The notes below the pieces were generated by a model, which saw only the letters and a program-made list of their open reading frames with translations, did not search any database and was not told the DNA's origin. From Ochrobactrum chromiisoli (GTDB lineage Bacteria > Pseudomonadota > Alphaproteobacteria > Rhizobiales > Rhizobiaceae), in assembly GCF_026241335.1 (NCBI RefSeq), contig NZ_JAPHAV010000021.1:1-32846 (forward strand): 32,846 nt of DNA, given 5' to 3'. Positions 30,003 through 32,846 of the stretch are shown here, in pieces. Position 1 is the stretch's first letter. Every line of letters begins with the position of its first letter. The position numbers were made by a program, and so were the translations under genes.

Positions 30003-30010
30003 AACACGCT

Positions 30011-30883
30011 CTAATTGGGTCGCTTGAACCAGAGGAAACCAAGCCATCGGGCCGGTTCAGTCAAAACGTGATTAGCAAGCCATTTCTTGTGATATTCGTG
30101 ATTGGGTACCAAATACACCGCTTCTGGCAAAACCTTTGGCGCCGAGTTCGCATACGGGAGATTAAAACGCATCCTCCAACCGGCATTTTTCCTCACTCTA
30201 GTTGCATGTTCAACCAGATCCTTTGCCAGCACATCCGAGAAAAATAAGAAGTCATCTAAAACCTCGAGAGAACCACTACACCAATCCTTATATCGGCTAT
30301 CCTGACCGTGTTGAGTTTCCAAAGACAGATAGATAGGAGCAACGTAGCTGATTGGTTTCCCCTGTAGCTCTTTCCTGAGGTCATCATGGGCCGCAATCAG
30401 ATGGTTAAATGCCTGTTGCGCTTGAAGTAATTCTGATAGCGCAGCGAGAGGTCTGCCATTAAGAGTCAGTTTTCCAAATACTAACGCTGACAATTCAGCT
30501 AATGGGAAATGTATAGCAGGGGGAGTTTGCAAGTGAATTTCAATTTCTTTAACACCTTTTTTGATCTGCTCCCTTGTCTCGCTCCACTTTTCAAATAAAG
30601 GCAGATAATGCTGCTTTTTCAAGCTGGCCGCTTGATTAAAAATTACTGCAGTTAAGCTATGGGCTGCATTCGCAGTATTTATAGCCTCCGTTATTCTTTG
30701 GAGCCTCATCTGCTTGTTAATTGATCGTTGTGCTCCCCAAGCGCCAAAATACGCACCCAAACCACCAATCAGTGCGGTTGATCCGACAAACGCCCAAGCA
30801 GCTTGTTGCTGAACTAGCGCATTGAGCAGCCAATCCAATTTCACACTTAAAAAGTGAAATGCTTCCCAAAAATAACAGACCAT
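30011..30883 (-). CDS. Membrane-anchored cargo protein of unknown function
   Basis: I do not recognise this protein. From ATG 30883 it has 290 residues: a short aromatic N-terminus, one membrane helix at about 28-52 (AWAFVGSTALIGGLGAYFGAWGA), then a large, mostly helical, charged soluble region of about 235 residues that probably faces the cytoplasm. There is no catalytic motif I can name. A GTG at 30931 would extend it, but ATG 30883 has GGGCGGGG just upstream. Base composition is lower in GC than the core genes, with more AAT, TTA and AAA codons, suggesting transfer. It follows the five-gene operon after a gap of 123 nt and may be its last member or a separate cargo gene. A phage-defence role is possible but unsupported. 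Confidence 0.75.
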   Translation of the reverse strand: MVCYFWEAFHFLSVKLDWLLNALVQQQAAWAFVGSTALIGGLGAYFGAWGAQRSINKQMRLQRITEAINTANAAHSLTAVIFNQAASLKKQHYLPLFEKWSETREQIKKGVKEIEIHLQTPPAIHFPLAELSALVFGKLTLNGRPLAALSELLQAQQAFNHLIAAHDDLRKELQGKPISYVAPIYLSLETQHGQDSRYKDWCSGSLEVLDDFLFFSDVLAKDLVEHATRVRKNAGWRMRFNLPYANSAPKVLPEAVYLVPNHEYHKKWLANHVLTEPARWLGFLWFKRPN

Positions 30884-31006
30884 GTTCCCCGCCCAATAGT
30901 TAAGCGAACTGCGCGTGAAATCGCACTGCACATATTCGCAGCTTTCTATATCAGGAATTACTTACAGGGCGAGACCGTACATTGAACCTATTTCAAGTGG
31001 TACACA

Positions 31007-31195
31007 TCACCTAGAAACGGCCCTGGCAGTGTATGCCTTTCGGCAATGCCCTTCGCAGTATGGGTGTCCATTTTGGACGACCTCGCCACAGAACAGGTGA
31101 AGCTCTCCAGCCTGCGCACGATTAACCGGCCACTTGCATTGATTGCGTGAAAGCTCAACCAGCGGGAAGTCTGAGGCTTGTCGGGACTGGTTCAT
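31007..31195 (-). CDS. Stand-alone GcrA C-terminal-like domain
   Basis: The 62-residue product carries the Cys/Trp pattern found at the C-terminus of GcrA: SRNQCKWPVN, LFCG, PYCEGHCRKAY. In Caulobacter and Brucella GcrA is a cell-cycle activator that binds sigma-70 through this C-terminal part and reads methylated GANTC DNA through an N-terminal helix-turn-helix. Here the DNA-binding half is absent, leaving only about 18 residues in front. The four Cys (C20, C36, C47, C51) and H50 could bind a metal. It is the last gene of the ATGA-coupled operon. It might tune host or element transcription by contacting sigma-70 or competing with GcrA; this is inference. Confidence 0.65.
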   Translation of the reverse strand: MNQSRQASDFPLVELSRNQCKWPVNRAQAGELHLFCGEVVQNGHPYCEGHCRKAYTARAVSR

Positions 31196-31365
31196 GCGCC
31201 TATTCCTCCCAATATCCGGCCAAATTCTTCCCGCTCCTCTACAAAATCCTCGTCGGTGTGCTCAAAGTCTGCATCACCGTCAATCTGATCGAGAAGCGCG
31301 ATAGCTTCATCAATCCATTGCTCCAGAAACAGGCGGCGTAGTCGGTTAATGGCAGGGCTGTTCAT
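31192..31365 (-). CDS. 57-residue acidic small protein, unknown function
   Basis: From ATG 31365 the product starts [20 protein letters not shown], a likely amphipathic helix, continues with AIALLDQIDGDADFE and ends with a very acidic stretch before REEFGRILGGIGA. The same frame is open to 31578, but the part above 31365 lies across two other coupled genes and was rejected. The ATG overlaps the stop of the 32-codon gene and its own stop overlaps the GcrA-like start (both ATGA). The coupling is the main reason to believe it. The acidic character might suit a DNA-mimic or protein-binding partner; function unknown. Confidence 0.6.
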   Translation of the reverse strand: MNSPAINRLRRLFLEQWIDEAIALLDQIDGDADFEHTDEDFVEEREEFGRILGGIGA

Positions 31366-31460
31366 TTGGTACCCTCGTCCTTCGGGAACAGGGCAAAGGC
31401 CATGCGCCTTGCTGCTTTGAGGATGAGAATTGCGAGGGTCACGCGGATCAGGGTCATCAT
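31362..31460 (-). CDS. 32-residue hydrophobic microprotein, unknown function
   Basis: The frame starts with two ATG codons (31460 and 31457). It encodes a hydrophobic helix (about residues 3-14, [12 protein letters not shown]), then a basic KAARR segment and a charged end (FPKDEGTK). It could attach to or cross the membrane. It is much shorter than usual gene-finding limits, but both ends fit the operon exactly: its start overlaps the stop of the zinc-ribbon gene and its stop overlaps the next start as ATGA. I know of no function. Confidence 0.5.
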   Translation of the reverse strand: MMTLIRVTLAILILKAARRMAFALFPKDEGTK

Positions 31461-31768
31461 GACACCTCAACCAAGGTGTCCATCTGTCGGCAGGCTTCCT
31501 CAGTCTCGGATTGCCTAATGCGCTCCAGATCGGCGGCAGAAGGCGGACAATAGTTTCCCTCACCTTCAACCAGTCCAAGCCCTTTGAGGCTATCGAGAAT
31601 ATGAGTGAAGTCGCAACCGGAATGGCAGCGCAATAATAGCCTCCCGTCCGATCCGTCCGATAAACTCAGGCTAGGCCGCTTGTCGCCATGAGCCGGACAG
31701 CGCGCAACGCCATACCGACCATGCCAGTGACCACCCAGAGCGCGGGTAATCTCTCTGGCGTTCGTCAT
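31457..31768 (-). CDS. Primase-type zinc-ribbon protein, short form
   Basis: The 103-residue protein starts like the N-terminus of island-encoded primases: [35 protein letters not shown], then [24 protein letters not shown]24, H27, C48 and C52 form a CHC2-like zinc site used by primases to touch single-stranded DNA. Relatives usually continue into a Toprim catalytic domain of several hundred residues. Here the frame stops soon after the zinc domain and is ATGA-coupled to the next small gene. It is either a natural zinc-only protein or the stable remnant of an internal deletion. It overlaps the winged-helix gene upstream by 4 nt. Confidence 0.75.
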   Translation of the reverse strand: MTNAREITRALGGHWHGRYGVARCPAHGDKRPSLSLSDGSDGRLLLRCHSGCDFTHILDSLKGLGLVEGEGNYCPPSAADLERIRQSETEEACRQMDTLVEVS

Positions 31769-32082
31769 TCTGCTGCCTCCGCATCCATTTCAGGACGGGA
31801 AACCTCAGAACGCAGCACATAGCGGGCATGGGTGCCGCTGAATGGGCCAGTGTGTTCCTCGTGAACTGTTTCGATATTGACGCCGAAACTACGCAGCTTG
31901 AACACATAGGCTGACCAGCGAGGAGCCGGATTGTCGATTGGTGTGCAGCCAGCGTCACCGGCATTGATAAGGTTTTCCAGCGCCCAACGGTCTCGGCCTT
32001 TCACGCGAATGGAAAAAGGCTCTGCCCCGCGATTGGTCACACGATAAATACGAGAACCCCAGAGGGAATTTTTAGAAGTCAT
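31765..32082 (-). CDS. Winged-helix (HTH_39-like) island protein
   Basis: The 105-residue protein has a central winged-helix pattern: [20 protein letters not shown], a recognition-helix region [14 protein letters not shown], and wing strands [10 protein letters not shown]...[10 protein letters not shown]. This is the kind of domain found in small phage and island proteins that modify or bind DNA; the HTH_39 assignment is from memory. It is the first gene of the ATGA-coupled operon, so it may be a regulator of it or take part in element maintenance. ATG 32082 is preceded by a GGATAGG sequence. Confidence 0.7.
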   Translation of the reverse strand: MTSKNSLWGSRIYRVTNRGAEPFSIRVKGRDRWALENLINAGDAGCTPIDNPAPRWSAYVFKLRSFGVNIETVHEEHTGPFSGTHARYVLRSEVSRPEMDAEAAE

Positions 32083-32154
32083 CTGCCTATCCTTTGGAAT
32101 TGCACCAAAGAACGGGAGGGGCTATTGTGATTGAGAGAGTTCAATAAGCCCTTC

Positions 32155-32186
32155 GGCCCCGTCCTTGTCTGGCGGGGTCGTTTTTT
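32155..32186 (+). terminator. Terminator-like hairpin facing against the island operon
   Basis: GGCCCCG (32155-32161) pairs with CGGGGTC (32173-32179), with one G-T pair and an 11-nt loop, followed by six T on the plus strand. It lies between the AlpA-like gene and the winged-helix gene, both on the minus strand. It would stop plus-strand (antisense) transcription, not theirs. Confidence 0.55.
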
Positions 32187-32400
32187 ATACAGCGTGGCGT
32201 TTGGCTTTGGCGTCTTCGATTGCTGCGTTGATTTCCGACTGCGCCCAGCGGGAAAGACTGCCCATCTTGATAGGCTTCGGCAGCGTGCCGTCAGCAATAC
32301 GGCGGTAAAAAGTAGGGATGCTCACCTGAAGGATTTTAGCACCTTCACGGGCAGTCAAAAAGAGGGTCGGTGATTTGCATTTGTCGGCCCTGATAATCAT
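32185..32400 (-). CDS. AlpA-family helix-turn-helix regulator
   Basis: The 71-residue protein fits AlpA/excisionase-like regulators: FLTAREGAKILQVSIPTFYRRIADGTLPKPIKMGSLSRWAQSEINAAIEDAKAKR, with a winged helix-turn-helix at about 14-55 and a basic end. In prophages and islands such proteins activate the integrase or act as excision directionality factors. It lies 102 nt upstream of the winged-helix gene on the same strand and probably controls it or the integrase. ATG at 32400 is the only reasonable start; the ribosome site is weak. Confidence 0.85.
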   Translation of the reverse strand: MIIRADKCKSPTLFLTAREGAKILQVSIPTFYRRIADGTLPKPIKMGSLSRWAQSEINAAIEDAKAKRHAV

Positions 32401-32496
32401 TGATAACGGGCTGAACTTAGGCGAACAAAATCAGGAGAACCGACGGTTCTGGCCGGCATTTCTGGCTAACCGATGGTAGAATACGAATTTGGTAAT

Positions 32497-32539
32497 GAAC
32501 CAGTGGCTATTTCGAGAATATGCAAAGAAGCACTGGTTC
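32497..32539. repeat. 9-bp inverted repeat upstream of the AlpA-like gene
   Basis: GAACCAGTG (32497-32505) and CACTGGTTC (32531-32539) are perfect inverted arms 25 nt apart. On the plus strand a T-rich tract follows. They lie between the AlpA-like start and the 3' end of the interrupted gene, so they may be an operator for the AlpA-like gene or a terminator. Confidence 0.4.
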
Positions 32540-32564
32540 TCTTTTTCCTATCCTATTGATTTTA

Positions 32565-32720
32565 TTAAACTCCTCTTGCAATAATCAGGAACTGAGTAAT
32601 CCACTCATCGTACCATTCATCACTTAACGGCTTGCGTCTTTCCACAAACAAGCTGGTGCTGTTCTCGGCATCATGCTTGGCTGCAAGCTGTTTTGCCTTA
32701 CGTCTGCGCTCCCTATCTGA
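32565..32720 (-). pseudogene. 3' remnant of a gene interrupted by the insertion sequence
   Basis: On the minus strand an open frame runs without a stop from the insertion-sequence edge to TAA at 32565-32567. The 51 visible codons give a very charged, basic then acidic/aromatic protein end: RERRRKAKQLAAKHDAE, later ERRKPLSDEWYDEWITQFL. No in-frame start precedes this part outside the insertion sequence, so the 5' half has been separated. The rest should lie beyond the insertion sequence, outside the window. Function unknown. Confidence 0.55.
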
Positions 32721-32846
32721 GAGCCTGTTCCAAAAAGGGTTGAGCGATTACAGTAGGTTATGATCCAATCGGATTGCTTACATTCGATGGAGATCACAAT
32801 GGCCTGGACAGTAACCGCTCGCCGCCACTATGTACGTCGCAATTCG
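32721..32846 (+). mobile_element. Left end of an IS5-like insertion sequence (cut by the window)
   Basis: GAGCCTGTTCCAAAAAGGG at 32721 resembles the terminal inverted repeat of IS5-family elements of the IS1031/IS427 type. A transposase start follows 78 nt inside. The three bases before it (TGA, 32718-32720) fit the TNA target site of the IS1031 group. The right end is not in the window. Confidence 0.65.
32799..32846 (+). CDS. IS5-like transposase, N-terminal 16 codons only
   Basis: ATG at 32799 is preceded by GGAG at good spacing and encodes MAWTVTARRHYVRRNS up to the window edge. The start, with a short basic stretch rich in Arg and Tyr, resembles IS5-family transposases, which continue with a conserved 'R-Y-x-S-D-x-T-D-x-E-W' region. 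Only the position inside the element and these few residues support the call. Confidence 0.55.
   Translation, partial: MAWTVTARRHYVRRNS

Larger units (their letters stand above)
29344..30010. other. Gene-free repeat zone beside the attachment site
   Basis: These 667 bases contain no supportable gene. They hold paired GCCCCTAC boxes, four CYTCAAAAC units and both copies of a 26-bp direct repeat, each listed separately. The zone probably works in integration, excision or replication of the element. Confidence 0.5.
29344..32846. mobile_element. One end of a genomic island integrated at tRNA-Leu(CAA)
   Basis: Directly after the tRNA the content changes from core genes to repeats, an unknown cargo gene, an AlpA-like regulator, a primase-type zinc ribbon, microproteins and an insertion sequence. 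tRNA 3' ends are usual targets of tyrosine-recombinase elements. No integrase is within the window, so it should lie to the right, together with the duplicated tRNA end. The right limit given is only the window edge. Confidence 0.65.

Noticed and set aside
31366..31578. 71-residue N-terminal extension of the 57-residue island protein
   Set aside because: It would run antiparallel in frame across two other coupled genes; the ATG at 31365 fits the ATGA chain exactly.

Overview
The window looks like part of the main chromosome of a Brucella/Ochrobactrum-type alphaproteobacterium (Rhizobiales, Brucellaceae). This rests on recognised gene content and order (clpB, a DUF4167 protein, prmC, prfA, ptsP, lysC, ubiG; then comF, argJ, a parvulin and secA), on proteins typical of the group (DUF1178, DUF4167, an NDUFAF5-like protein), and on short palindromic repeats of the kind common in Rhizobiales. 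No database search was possible, so the genus is inferred.

Region 1 (1-28530) is ordinary core genome. It begins with two cell-wall enzymes facing each other: an M23 endopeptidase (+) and an L,D-transpeptidase (-). A long minus-strand block follows: clpB with a visible heat-shock promoter, a DUF4167 protein, the translation-termination pair prfA/prmC (GTGA overlap), ptsP (enzyme I of the nitrogen PTS) and lysC. ubiG is on the plus strand. The next minus-strand run is an EamA-type transporter, a DUF1178 protein, a Nit-type amidohydrolase, grxC and comF. Divergent from comF is an NDUFAF5-like methyltransferase-fold protein. A minus-strand run argJ - GNAT - mutT and a secreted parvulin lead to secA (+), followed by a CelD/BioF2-like acetyltransferase.

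Region 2 (28530-29343) is an intergenic zone. It holds a 34-codon membrane miniprotein whose Shine-Dalgarno sequence lies inside a strong hairpin, two palindromic repeats, and a tRNA-Leu(CAA) with its own promoter.

Region 3 (29344-32846) looks like one end of an element integrated at the 3' end of the tRNA-Leu. Next to the tRNA are paired GCCCCTAC boxes, four copies of a 9-bp CYTCAAAAC unit and a 26-bp direct repeat. Then come an unrecognised membrane-anchored protein and a compact minus-strand operon of five genes, each overlapping the next by ATGA: a winged-helix protein, a primase-type zinc ribbon, two microproteins and a stand-alone GcrA C-terminal-like domain. Upstream is an AlpA-type regulator. 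At the window edge an IS5-like insertion sequence has cut off the 5' part of another gene. No integrase is visible, so the element continues to the right.

The most unusual material is the island operon with its GcrA-like last gene, the iteron-like repeats beside the tRNA, the hairpin-masked miniprotein, and a recurring pattern in which palindromic repeats supply the stop codons of neighbouring genes.
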